Below, one piece after another: positions 32,871 through 44,100 of a stretch of 64,000 bases of DNA; the first letter of the stretch is position 1; each line of letters begins with the position of its first letter. The DNA lies in the NCBI GenBank assembly GCA_025531455.1, contig JAMYHL010000012.1, positions 62,001 to 126,000 of the forward strand, read 5' to 3'. The DNA is from Apiotrichum sp. Y4204. Its lineage: Eukaryota > Basidiomycota > Tremellomycetes > Trichosporonales > Trichosporonaceae. Made by a program: the position numbers and the translations under genes. The notes beneath the pieces are model-generated. The model saw only the letters and a program-made list of their open reading frames with translations. It had not been told where the DNA came from and did not search any database.

Positions 32871-35540
32871 GGACTGTGGCGATGAGGCGACTGCTTTTTT
32901 TCTTTCTTTTTGTTTTGTTTTCTGGGGTTTTCCTCTTCCTTTATTTTCTCCAGTCTGTTTTCTTGTCATTCATCTAGCTTGTCGCGAGACTGGGATGCCT
33001 GCCTGCATAGCTTCATCAATGATCTAACATTTTGATTTTACATTCTCACTGCCCAACGATTTGTTATCAGTTGAATAGGATACCAAGCGTCAACAAACAT
33101 TGACCGGGTCCAATTGCGGATTGCGACCGAAGTGGAGAAGGGTCCAGGCGCACTCCATCAAAGCCCACTCCAGTGTGCGGTGCTTGCTCCTAAGTGCTGC
33201 CTGTCTTGTGCTGCCTGTCTTGTGAGTGCGCGAAATCGCGCGGGACGCCGAGTCCTGCCAACTGGCTTCCTTGCGAGTGTGGGGGTATCATGATGTGGCG
33301 CGGACGTGCCGACAACCTGCCCAAATGTCGAGCTCTGATCGTTCGAGGTACGCAAGCCCAGGCCCTTCCAACAGCCACCCCCACAGTTCCTCAGCTCTCA
33401 GATCTTAGAGTACTCGCCGGTCGTAGTCCGCCTGCCCCTGCCGCCATTTGTGGTCCGAGCGCGATCACACCAGAAGACAAAGTACAGCCCTTTGGGGTCT
33501 TGGGGACTGAAGAAGGCCTCTCGGCACGGAGCTTAAGGTCTAGAGAACTTGATATCGCCAAGGCACAGGCATCTCGGACATCTTGGACAGCTTGGAAAGC
33601 TTGGGTAGCTTGGCATCGAGGTTTCTTGCCACCGTCCTCCACCTCTGCATGTCTGCAGTTGTCTGGACTGTCGCCCACATGTACTGTGTCACTCGCGGTT
33701 GATCCCGTCTTGCTTCCTGTGCACCTGTCCAGCCTGCGACGGTGGCATCGTGAAGGCCGTGCCTTGGCCAGCCCGGTGCGTCAGCGGTGAAATGCGTGCG
33801 GAATCGCGGAATGCAACAATGCAGTTGCAGTCAAGTAGCAAGTAGTACAAGTAGTCAATACAGCGAGACGCGTGTGCAGAAACGAGGAGCTTGAGGCGCG
33901 ATACATTGTGTGTATCACTTGCTTTGGCCGAACTCGCAAGTAAAGGACAGCTTATCGCTACATTACCGGCAATAGAATGATTGCAGAACACAGAAGCACA
34001 GGTGCCTCAATCTGACAATCTCGCGGGTCCGCGCATCGAAGCAAGAGTCAGCCAAGACCGCTCGATTCGAGGATGCGCAGTGATCAGGAGCAGCCAAGAG
34101 AAAGACCAACAGAGAAGCCTGCGATATCAGATGTGGTGAGCGCGTGCGCTCAGTGTCCACCACATCTCTTCGAGTACCGGCCTTCAACGACCTCGAGTGG
34201 CCGCAACACACCGACACTATGATTCCCCGACAATAAGAGCGTCAGTCTTCGTCGCGCACCTCCGATGGACGGGTGTTTTGAAAGGTGCGGAATGTGGACC
34301 GAAAGGCAGTCATCAAGGAAGCATCTATCAAGGAAGTGTTGGCCGCGCGGCGGCGTCGTGTGCGCATGTGAGTCTCGAATGTCTCATAATTTGGACATCT
34401 GCAACCACCTCAAAGCTGAGAATCAGTCTCATCGTCTCATCCATCCCATCCCAATGAGGAACATGGGCGGTGAACACGCGCCCCAGCAGCTGAGAGCGTG
34501 ACGGTGTGTGCGGCGCATGAGAGCATTGATAGCTCAGTTCTTGTCCGCGCATTGCGCCCTGCGCCTCGTTGGATGTGGACGCTGTACGCTGTGCTCACAC
34601 GCTCACGATCACGATGCGCATCACCGTCATGGTGGCACAGCCCCCGACTCTGCCATTGTGCAACAGCACCAGCGCGTCAGCGGCAACCCCCGTCGCCCTC
34701 TCGCCCATCGTGCTTCTCGAGCCCAGCCCCATTCCGGCACCATCCACGATCGCGACTGCGACTGCGCGTGCTCATTTTGATACTTAAACGCACTTCTCTC
34801 ACTTCTTTTCACTCTTTCTTTCTTCTCTCCTCCTCTTTCTCTTCCCGTTTGCCCGATCACCGCCTGCTTTGGCACTTTCATCATCATCATCACTTTCCTC
34901 ATCCTTCTCCCTTCACTGCCTGATTGTTTCCCACCGACCCCAACACTCCGGACACGGCCGCCCCCAACCCCTATCAGCCTCGTCACCCCACACAGCTTAT
35001 CTGCCTTCCCCAGGCCTCCCCAGGCTCCAGCCCATTGCCCGCTGCCTCATCCCTGGCCAGCCAACCTCCCCTCAAAGGTATAAGAATGGCCTCAATTCTT
35101 CGCCTCGTTTCCCCTCCCGTTCACACATTCAACTCTTCAAGTGAGTCTAAAAATCCTATATTCGCCACACACTGCTGAGCAGCCTGCCCACATCGACCTC
35201 GAGCGGCGTGGACCAGAGTCAAACAGAGGTCCCATAGGAGCCGAGTGCAATAGTTTTACTAGTGCCCGTAGTCTCTGCTATTGTCTCTTGTTGCCGGACT
35301 GCAGACGGTGTTGCCACCCATCCACGTCCATACTGTGTCTTGCAGCGACTGAGCGTGCATGGGCTGTGAGGTAGCCGCTCTCCACGGATCCAAGCTCGTC
35401 CTCGCAATCGAGCATTTGCATCGTGATTATTGTGTGCGAGTGTCGGCGCTCGCTTCTTGCTCAGCGCAGTTGAATTGGTCCCAGGGATCCCTCCCTACAA
35501 CGTGATCTCCACTCCGTGGCATCTGCTGACAAACCCAGCC
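32870..35540. other. Gene-poor region; possible first exon near its right end
   Basis: No intact gene supported. A 198-codon frame at 33194-33790 has biased composition and an AGCTTGG microrepeat (33580-33615), and resembles no family. From about 34790 the + strand is very pyrimidine-rich, typical of leaders in this window. ATG at 35086 opens 18 codons ending at a strong donor (GTGAGT at 35141), so the downstream gene may start here. Confidence 0.4.
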
Positions 35541-36053
35541 ATGGACTACCTCACGATCCTCACCACGCGCTCTCTCGTGCTCTTCAACACACCCTTTTCT
35601 TCTGCGTCCAGCGCGACAAGCACCCCATCGGCGTCTCCCACACCCGCGCTCGCTTCCCTCAGCCCGCCACCCATCTCGATTCCCCTCCTCTCACTCATGA
35701 GGGATGACGCGTTCTGCGCCCACTTCCTCTCCGACCACGTCCTCGAGGCCTCCGGCGCGGTCCGCGACACCCACGCCGCCGCGTTCGACGCCAAGCACCG
35801 CGAAGTCCTCCAGGAGGCCGAGGTGCTCGCATGGCAGCAGATCTGCCGTGCCAAGACGTTTGCCCAGGAGCTTGCCCGCCACTATAGTCGCGTCGACAGC
35901 GTCCGCGAGGAGGAGCTCGTCGCCCTGGCGGCCTCCCACGGCATCGGCCTCGCCCCCATCCACCGTCGCAACCGCGCTGTGGAGGACCGCGCCGCAGACA
36001 GCGTCAAACCCGACAGCGTGCCCCGGCACCTCCCTGTCCATGCTGAGGCGTAA
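35541..36053 (+). CDS. Small orphan protein (170 residues)
   Basis: An open frame with coding-like third-position GC. The N-terminal half is Ser/Ala/Pro-rich (LTILTTRSLVLFNTPFSSASS); the C-terminal half is helical and charged (AAFDAKHREVLQEAEVLAWQQIC, ELARHYSRVDSVREEELVALAA). I recognise no domain. ATG 35541 is the first in good context. An alternative model joins an upstream exon at 35086-35140 to an acceptor at about 35488, in phase, which would replace the N-terminus with MASILRLVSPPVHTFNSS, a plausible mitochondrial presequence. The gene could also be longer or non-conserved. Confidence 0.5.
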   Translation: MDYLTILTTRSLVLFNTPFSSASSATSTPSASPTPALASLSPPPISIPLLSLMRDDAFCAHFLSDHVLEASGAVRDTHAAAFDAKHREVLQEAEVLAWQQICRAKTFAQELARHYSRVDSVREEELVALAASHGIGLAPIHRRNRAVEDRAADSVKPDSVPRHLPVHAEA

Positions 36054-36406
36054 GCAGCCGCAGCCGATTAGGGCTTCGTGGCATTGACCCAGAACCCATG
36101 ACCCCGTTGGGCTTACTGGTCCTTTGACTGCTCATTCAGCCATCGCGGTCGGTGCGCAGCCTGCGTTGCCGTGGGCCTGCACGCAAGCCCTACTAACTCG
36201 TGTCCTCGTGGACCCCGTACGCTCACCCCTTACGTTCCTCATCCTCACGACTCGCAGCGTTCTCTCAATTCAAGCCGCTCTCAATCCTCCTCTCTCGATA
36301 CCCGTCGCCACAGGGCCGTTGTCAATATCAGAAGCACGAATCAAAGAAGTGCTCCTCAAGTTGTGTCGTCATTTGGGCTTGTCATGGGTTCCATTGTGTA
36401 TAGCAT

Positions 36407-36952
36407 TTAAAGAGCAAGGGCGATGTAGCTGTAGTATAAGCATGTGCATAATGTAGAGCGGATGTCAAGAGGTCAAAGCCCCAGGGTAGGAATCCAAAGC
36501 GGGCCGTCACATTCCCATTTCCACTCACCCGGCAATCATAGCAAGGCCACCCATGGGCGTCAAAGGTCCGAACACCTTTCCGACCTTCTCGCGGAAGAGC
36601 ACGAGGCCGAAGATTGTGCCCGAGAACGCTGCCGTCAGAAGATACTTCAGCTGCACACCCACTCAGTGCGCCGCCGACAATAAGGCCCGCAGCAGTCTTG
36701 TACCGGCGCATGCCGAGCGCGACGGAGGGATGCGCCGAGAGCGCTAGCAGCGCAAGACCGTTGTAGATGAGGTAGTTTGAGCCAGTCATCCAGCTCGCGT
36801 GGCTCCGCTCGGCGAGGTCGGGGAAGCGCGAGCGCAGCGCGTGCGCGCCGAATGCGCCAAATGACATGCCCGTCGCGGCTACCGTTAGTTAAAACCCCAG
36901 GAGGGGACGCACTGAGCGCGGCGCCGGCGCGGAAGAGGGTCTGGGCGGACAT
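36407..36952 (-). CDS. DUF423/TMEM256-family small membrane protein
   Basis: Four exons (36913-36952, 36663-36878, 36529-36628, 36407-36428) give 125 residues in closed phase. The third intron counted from the left is 34 nt (36629-36662) and the last exon is 22 nt. The protein has the family layout: TATGMSFGAFGAHALRSR near the start, four hydrophobic helices including YLIYNGLALLALSAH, GLIVGGALTFSGTIFGLVLF and TPMGGLAMIAGYIALAL at the C-terminus. Members are small four-helix proteins of inner or organelle membranes with no firm biochemical role. It diverges from the ING gene over 368 bp. Confidence 0.9.
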
Positions 36953-37320
36953 TTTGTGTGTGAGTAGGTGTTGACAATGGAAAGGAGATGGACAATACAG
37001 AACAGCAACTTTCTCTTGGTGTGCGATTGTTGCCGATGCCGATCCGGAGGGTCGGCTGCTGCTCGGCTTGGCGTCATGGAGGAATGGACTGCCTCCACCT
37101 CGGCCGAGAGAGACAAGATGGCTGGTGCCTAAATTGTAAAATAGGCTCCATTAGAAAAAATGTGCCTAAATATAGGGCCATACTCACAATTAGGCTCTCC
37201 TCGGTCATTTGATCCATTTGCCACCCAACACCTCCAATTCCAGCTGCCACACTCGATCTCGATTTTGAATCCACTCCATCCTCCACCCATCCCAACAACA
37301 GTGCATCGCACCGCAACGCA
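36953..37320. promoter_or_regulatory. Divergent DUF423 / ING promoter region
   Basis: A 368-bp spacer between outward ATGs. The middle is unusually AT-rich for the window (AAAATAGGCTCCATTAGAAA, about 37137-37156) and holds two copies of the word TAGGC(T/C)C about 20-60 bp apart. No specific factor assigned. Confidence 0.45.
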
Positions 37321-38562
37321 ATGACGGCGATGCCTCTCCACGTGCACCCGCACTTTAACCCCGAGGAGGCCGCTTCCGCCGCAGCAGAATTCGTGTCAAG
37401 TGTGTATCCGTGGGCAGAGCATCCAGCGCTGACAATCAGGCCTTGATAACCTGCCCGGCGAAGTGACGTTCCTCTTACAGGAGATCAAGGAGAAGGACGA
37501 CCGCATCAGCCGTGGGTACCTCCATCCCGTTTACCCGCTAATTACAGAACTCGTGTCGCGGATCAATCAGCGGCACTATGGCCTGACAAAGTCCGTCAAG
37601 AACCTTTCGTCCGCGGCGCCCGCAACGCCGAACCCGTCGTTCCCGCTCCCAATTGCAGCAGGCGCAGCGATCCCCACGGCGCACCTGTCATCAAAGGACG
37701 CATCGAGCATTGCGAAGATCCAGGCCGAGTGGGTCAAGATTGAGGCGCTGCAGGAGGAGAAGATCAAGCTTGCGGAGCGCCTCGAGCGGATCGTCTCGCG
37801 CGCGCGGGAGCGCGGCAAGGCCGAATGGCGCAAAGTCGGCGGTATTGATATCGATGAGCTCGACTCGGATGTCAAGCTCGGCGACCTCGGCGGCGCGGAC
37901 GTCCTTCTCCCCACGTCCGGTCTCGGGAGCGGGAGCGATGGCCGGAGGCGGAAAAACAAGACACCCGCACTCCCCGCCGCGACGACTTCTTCGGGATCCG
38001 TCGCGGCATCCTCGCCCGCCGGGAGCATGCCGCCGCCGCCGGTCCCGCGCGCCGGATCGCAAGGCCGCGGGTCGTCGCGCGCAAGTAACCGTGCAGAGAG
38101 GCAGCAGTCTGAGCCCGAGCCCGAGCCGGTCGAAACTGAAGTCGAGGCGGAAGTCGAGGCCGACGACAGGAATTACTGCTTCTGCCAGCAGAAGAGCTAC
38201 GGCGAGATGGTCGGCTGCGATAACCCGCAGTGCAAGTATGAGTGGGTGAGTATTCTTGGAAGCGAGCGGATGGGGCATGTTAGGGGCGAGAAGCGAGGGT
38301 TTCCTTCTCTTCTTCTCGTGTACCTTGGCTAGCTCGACATAACTTGCAGCCGAACCTATTCTTTCTCACCTCTCTCCTCTGCCCGCTCCCTGTTGCTCCC
38401 TGTTCCGTCCCCCGCACTCGCTGACCCCAGTTCCACGTCAAGTGTATCAATATCGTGGGCGAGCTCCCGCTCAAGTGGTACTGTCCCGACTGTGTCCAGC
38501 GCTATGGCCTTACGTCAAGCGACGACAAGAAGCACAAGGAGCGCAAGGGACGGAAGAAGTAG
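37321..38562 (+). CDS. ING-family PHD-finger protein (NuA4/Yng2-like chromatin reader)
   Basis: Three exons (37321-37399, 37440-38245, 38431-38562) join to 338 residues. ING proteins anchor histone acetyltransferase or deacetylase complexes to H3K4me3. The N-terminal ING domain reads [20 protein letters not shown], a hallmark of the family, followed by a helical repeat ([26 protein letters not shown]). A disordered Ser/Pro linker leads to the PHD finger [40 protein letters not shown], with the full Cys4-His-Cys3 set. The last intron splits the finger between EW and FH, a conserved-looking position. Which of Yng1, Yng2 or Pho23 it matches is uncertain; the LPGEV... motif favours Yng2/ING4-5. 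Confidence 0.92.
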
Positions 38563-38939
38563 AGTGCAGGGCCGAGAAGGTTCGTGTTGTAGCTATGATA
38601 TTAGGGTAGACATGTATGTTCGAGTTGCGAGTAGAGTTGCACGTTCCGAGAACGACGATCGAGGTACGTGGCGTCATCGGCGTCATCCAACAATCCGTTA
38701 ACTCGGCGCCGAGATGCAGCATTCCGCGTGATGGCGCTGCCCAGGAGTGGAGATGCAGGCCCGCGGCACTGTGCGCGTCCACCGCGAGGAGTGGGTCTGT
38801 AGGATCCGTATCGGTGGTCGGTGGTCACATGGTGGGTGCAGCCCGGTCACGATGCGAGTCCGGTTATCCAAAATGAGTCTGAAAATCCCTCAATCCATCA
38901 CCTTGGCGTCCATAAATGTCGTGAGACCAGACCTCCACA
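38563..38939 (+). other. Intergenic, ING to GSKIP gene
   Basis: 377 bp between two same-strand genes; no gene seen. It should hold the 3' end of ING transcripts and the promoter of the next gene. Confidence 0.5.
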
Positions 38940-39512
38940 ATGACGCACCCAACCCAACCCAACCTCACTTCACCACTACCAGCCACTCTCTCGATGCCAA
39001 TCCCGCTCGACCCCCTTCCGGAACTCCGCGCCGCGCTCGCGGCGCATGCCTTCGGCCTCGAGGGATTCACAATTCTCGAAGGCGAGTCGTTCCCGCTCAC
39101 AGAGTCGGACCGCGCCGAGCTCGAGCACGAGTGTAAACGCAACCACCACCGGCACAGCGTGCGTGCCCTCGCGGAGATTACGCTGCTCGGCGACGAGGGG
39201 AGGGTCAAGGTCCGGCTGGACGTGAGGGGGTATTCGGTACGTCTAGAGCTGGGAGTGAGGGATGATACTGATGGTTCTTCCCTCGGCGCCGTGTGACCAT
39301 ATGTGGATACTAACATTTCGCAGATTGAGCACTCGACTTCGGCCCGACGCGTGTCGCACTCGACCTTTGAGAGCCTCGATGCGCTGCTTATCGCCCTCTC
39401 GCCGGCGTACGTCGAGGCGATGAACGCCGCGCTGCATGCGCGCCTTGCGGCCGGGATCGAGCAGCGCTGGGTGCACGACGAGGATGCGGACGAGCCCGTG
39501 TGGATTGACTAG
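38940..39512 (+). CDS. GSKIP-domain protein
   Basis: Two exons, 38940-39236 and 39324-39512, encode 161 residues. The C-terminal part, STFESLDALLIALSPAYVEA then MNAALHARLAA, matches the GSKIP domain signature (SLL-LSP-Y-E-F---L---L). The central strands (ALAEITLLGDEGRVKVRLDV) fit the domain's beta sheet. In animals GSKIP binds GSK3-beta and PKA; in fungi the domain occurs in small uncharacterised proteins and in Clu-type proteins, so the function here is inferred only at domain level. A second ATG at 38997 would trim 19 residues of Thr/Pro-rich sequence and is equally possible. Confidence 0.8.
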
Positions 39513-39955
39513 CGCAGGTGTGGGAAGAGGTCCGGGAGCGAGGACGGGAGTGAAGGTAATGCGGTGCGAAGGATACTGGAGAGAGAGAAGGATGGAGGTC
39601 CCGAGGGATAGGGGAAAGTCGTAAGAAGGATAGTGCAGAGGGCGTCATCAGGATACGAGACGCGTCGCGACTAATTACCTCGGCCAGGATCCTTATCTAT
39701 AGTGCATTGCATGATCGCTGGCCGCGATGTACAACACATGTCCAAATCCGAGCGACTGCAACGGTTTCCGCTCACACGATCACAGGAGCCATTACTCCCC
39801 GTTGCCGATGCCACTTTGTGCACTGACACTACTTATCCCTGCAATCTGACCTGACTTTGCCATCTTCCCACGACCTCCCTGCCGTTCCCATCTCGCAACT
39901 CGCGTATATCACTGCATCCTTTGGTATCCCCGATATATTCTGGTATCTATCCTGC
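39513..39955. other. Intergenic between convergent genes
   Basis: 443 bp after the GSKIP gene and before the stop of the mtSSB gene on the other strand. No gene or repeat seen. Confidence 0.5.
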
Positions 39956-40726
39956 CTACTTCTTCGGGAACGAAACGACCTGGTGCGAGGTCTCGCTGCG
40001 GAGTCAGAATGCTTGTGCTTTAAGGGAATTGTGTCAGCACGCACCGGAGGAGAACGTCCTTCGAGCCCTCGGCCTGGGTCGCCGCGCGAGTCTCGAGAGT
40101 GGCTGCTGTCAGTATTGCACCTGCGTCACGCCAGTCACGTACCCTCTACAAGAAGCTGGGTACCCGGGGAGAGACGGGGAAGGCTCTCGACCGACGAGGT
40201 GCGGAAGTTGAAGATGGTAAACCTGGGGTTAGAGATGCTACAGTTGACCGAGGCAGCCCACGCACCAGTCAGTGTCACGAACGGCGTCTCGTCGTTAGTT
40301 GAGCTCTCCGGTCAGTCACCTACATCCGTCCTCGCCCTTGACGAACTCTGTTCATTAGCTAACTCCTGTAAACGTAGCTGATCCACTCACCGCCCTTCTC
40401 ATCACGCTTGGGGGGACGCGACACGGCGAGGTTGTAGCTGCCGTCAGCCTGGTGATCTAACAAATTGATACGCTCTCATTAATACCCACATGACGTATTT
40501 CTTGCCGTTGGCCGTCTCGCGCACCTCGGGGGTCTGGCCCAGACGACCGATGAGCGTCGCCTTGGCGTACGCGCGCTGCTGCGCGGGGGTCTTCTGCGGC
40601 GTGTCAGCTCCGCGGCGCGTCGTCGGTCGGTTCGGGGAGAGATAAGAGAGGCTCAGAACATCTCTCCGGAACCGGGGGTGGTCTACGCACGAGGAGGGTG
40701 AGGGTAGGGCGGGTGATGCGCTGCAT
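39956..40726 (-). CDS. RIM1: Mitochondrial single-stranded DNA-binding protein (Rim1-like), eight exons
   Basis: Eight exons (40691-40726, 40486-40593, 40391-40448, 40324-40347, 40266-40287, 40143-40222, 40045-40105, 39956-39995) close in phase to only 142 residues. Two consecutive microexons are 24 and 22 nt. The product binds mtDNA single strands during replication. The start MQRITRPTLTLL is a mitochondrial presequence. The OB fold reads AYAKATLIGRLGQTPEVRET, NGKKYV, SYNLAVSRPPKRDEKGEF, DTDWFTIFNF, LSPGTQLLVE and ends in HQVVSFPKK. No single reading frame shows it; ordinary ORF calling would miss most of it. Introns are 36-110 nt with clear branch sites (CTAAC, CTAAT). Confidence 0.88.
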
Positions 40727-41121
40727 TGTGAATGAGTGGATGTGAGGAGGATGAAGTGGATGCAAGAGAGATGGTGGTGGCGACGCGACGACTCGACGAC
40801 GCGTGGTGAGAACTGAGCCCTCTCGAGTGCGAGCGGGCCGTTGCCAACGCCCAGCTCCGGTTGTGTGAAGGTGAGACCGACCGTTTGCGCGGACCGCGTC
40901 ATTTCCAAACAAAACAAACACGACGCAAAATACTCCCGCTCTCATACAGATGCTACCCCTGATGTAAGCGGAGATTCAACCTATCTCCGTAACTGGCAGG
41001 CGCGTCTCAAGGGCCTCACCGCGACAATGACAAGCATGACAATAACGACATGGAGACCGATTCCGTCGTTCACACCACTCATTTTCGTCACTAGACTTCA
41101 CATCCTCTCCGTGCAGCCGCC
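40727..41121. promoter_or_regulatory. Divergent mtSSB / SNF2-protein promoter region
   Basis: 395 bp between outward-pointing ATGs. No gene supported. Contains a purine-rich block (40735-40790) on the + strand, the probable pyrimidine leader of mtSSB. Confidence 0.45.
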
Positions 41122-44100
41122 ATGGCCCAGCTGTCGATAATCGACGACTCGGAAGAGGAAGCTTTTGAGCCGGCTCAGTCGCGGCAGAGCAGGGAACGCA
41201 CCGGCTCGACGCGTCCAAGCCGGTCACGCAGCGCCGCGTCCACCTTGAATCCGCCAGCCTCGCGACCGCGGAGATCCGCAGCGTCGTCGCGTCAGAATTC
41301 ACAAACACCAGTAGCGGCCTCAAAGCAGCCGACACGCGATGCATCGCCGGTAGCCCCGACCCGGAGCAGGCGGTCGACAGGCACAGCTGGACGAGGCGAC
41401 ACGACTGGCCCGTCTGCCGAGCCGGCTTTGGTGTCCGCGAGCCCCACCCCTGCGCGCCGAGATGACGACTCGAGCGTGGCGGCCTCTCCACCATTTCAGC
41501 AGCTCACCCCGATCGAGTACGAGTACATTGAGGAGAGCGAGCAGTCCACGCCTGGCCCGTCGCGCGGGCGGCCGTACGTCGACATCGAGTTCATGCCCCT
41601 GTGGGAGCTGCGACGCGGGTACGAGTATGCGGACGATGTGCTTACGCGCCCCACGGAGGAGAGCCGCGAGTGGCTGCGCGAGGAACAGCGGAACCGCCCC
41701 AGGACTCCCGTGCCGTCTCGCCTCCCGCCGCAGCGGTCGTCCAAGGTCCAGCCGCACTGGGCTGTCAATAGCGAAAGCGAATTCGAGGAGGGTCCCGAGG
41801 AGGAAATCGAGGAGGTCGAGGACGAGAGCTCAGAGGACGAGATTATGGCATCGCGGCCGATGCGGACAAGACGTGCGGTGAGTTTGGGACAGGACAAGAG
41901 GGGCGCAGGTTGCGAATTGTGGATTACGAGTGGGCCAGTGGGCTTGAAACTGTGGACAATGAGGGGGCCTCGCGTGATGAGCGGAGACGTGACAACTCTG
42001 CAACTCGATGAAAGTCATTTCGCGACGCGCAAGGCTTTCACGTCGCTGATGACGGGAGCGGGCAGCTGGGGCCTGATCGAGTCAGCTCGAGTCACGGGAT
42101 GATCAGCTCATCATTGTGCATGGGTCCCCCATGTTGTTCACTTCCTCCCCTTCCTACTGACGCGTCTTCCCTCAACCCATCAGTTTCTCTTCTCTTCCAA
42201 AGTTCACTCTTTCACTCTCATCACACGACTTCTTCTCTATCTTGACCCTTTACTCACTCTTGCAGGCTCAGCAGCGGTCAAGCTCGCCAGAAATGGTTGT
42301 CACACGATCCTCACGCAGGACACAGGAGCAGCGGGTGCAACCATCACGGAAGCGCCGGCGATCGTCGTCGCGCTCGTCTAATCAGTCGTATGTCCCTAAC
42401 GGTCGAGCCGTTGTCGCGAGTGAGGGCGAGAGCGAAATCGACGAGATAGACTGGAGCGCGGACGATCAAGATGACGACGACGATGATGATGACGACTATG
42501 GCCGCCGCCGGGGAGGACCGTCCAAGCCGACCCGCACCGTACTTTCTAAGCACCGCGAGGTAAGCCTGACTCTGATGGCCCAAGGAAGGCGAATTGCTGA
42601 CGACAGTTTTGCGAGCGCTGTCAGCAAGGCCCAGCAGATATTCTTCTCAAAAAGGCAATACTGAAGAAGAAGAAGGGCAAGAAGCGCCGCGTCAATGACG
42701 AAGATCTCTTGTTATCTGATGAGGAATCGGCGCGCCGGCTGGAGGGCTGGCTGGAGTGCGACCGTTGTGTCCTCTCATCACACTGGGTGCGTACAGCTGG
42801 TGTGATCCTGGCATTAGCTGACATCGCCAGGGATGTATCGCGGATGGGGAGCGACGCGATGTCCTCAACCTTTACCGCACGCGCTTCCCCGACGCTCCGC
42901 CGCGCAAGTCGATTGCCATTGATGAGACTGCGTCCTTCACCTGTGCCCGGTGCAACGATTATCCCGTCTGCTTCGTCTGCAAAGAGAGGCATATTCCTGG
43001 TAAACCCGTTCGCCTGAGCGAATCGCCCGACAACACAGGGGCAAATGGATCTCAAGCCCAGCCTCTGGTCGTTGAGAGTGATGACGAGGGTCCCGATAAG
43101 CGCCCTACTGCCCCCCTTCTTTTCCGTTGTTTCCGCTGCAAGCAGGCAGTCCATTACGAGCACTTGAAGACCCCATTTGCAAAGGACGAGGAATATACTC
43201 TCCCCGAGCTAGCACGAGAATACCAGTCCAGCGACAAGAACGGCACGTCGTGGAACTGCCACAACTGTCGCTCATGGAAGTGGGTAGTCGACAAGATCAT
43301 CGCATGGCGCCCAACTCCAGACGGCGTCGAGCCCGAGCGCGAGGAAGGCGAGCTCCCCCGCTTCCGTGACCCGCTTCCCCGCGAATATCTTGTGAAGTTC
43401 AAGGACCGCAGCTTCCGCCACCTCGCGTGGGTGCCCCATGCATGGCTACAGGTGGTGTTTCCGGGGAAGCTCCGCAACTTTCTGGAGAAGGGACCTCGGC
43501 TTGACATTGTTACCGACGGGACGCTAGCCGCACGGGGAGATCAGATCCGGAACCCCACGATCGCGGACGTTCTTGATGACGAGGAGGAGCAGCACGGCCG
43601 CGCCATTGGAGAACAGGCGGAGCTGGAGGCCAAGTGGGAGGGCCACGGCCCACCGCCTGACGAGGGAGCTGATGAGAGCATCCCAGTGGACTGGAGTGTG
43701 GGTACCTGGAGAACGAACTTCAACCCACTAACAACAGACTGTCGACCGTCTACTGGACGTCTATCTCCGACCTCCAAAGAGCAAGAAGAAGAAAGCGTCG
43801 CAAAATCGATATAACCGCATCGAATCGTCGGATGAGTCTGATGACGATGAGCCTGATGTCGAGCTCGAGGATGGTATTCAGCCACCGGGGGACCAGATGG
43901 TCGAGCTGAGTCGCTGGGAGAATATGGCTGGCCGCAAGGTCGGCCCCGAGGACATTGACGAGATTGCCCCTCTTGTTACCTGGGTCTTCGCCAAGTGGCG
44001 CGACCTTCAGTATGATCAGTGTGAGTGCTGCACTGGTTGAGATAAGCTCTGACATCAGCATGTTGGGACACGCCTCCACCCGTTGGCGATGAACGGTATC

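Noticed and set aside
32641..33027. Open frames across the N gap with poly-Phe or poly-Lys
   Set aside because: They translate homopolymer T runs and unknown bases only.
33194..33790. 198-codon + strand frame
   Set aside because: Biased composition, AGCTTGG microrepeats and no domain; flanked by decayed sequence.
35205..35245. Frame reading ERRGPESNRGP, typical of antisense tRNA translations
   Set aside because: The possible T-loop would be TTTGACT with mismatched stem. No tRNA fold.
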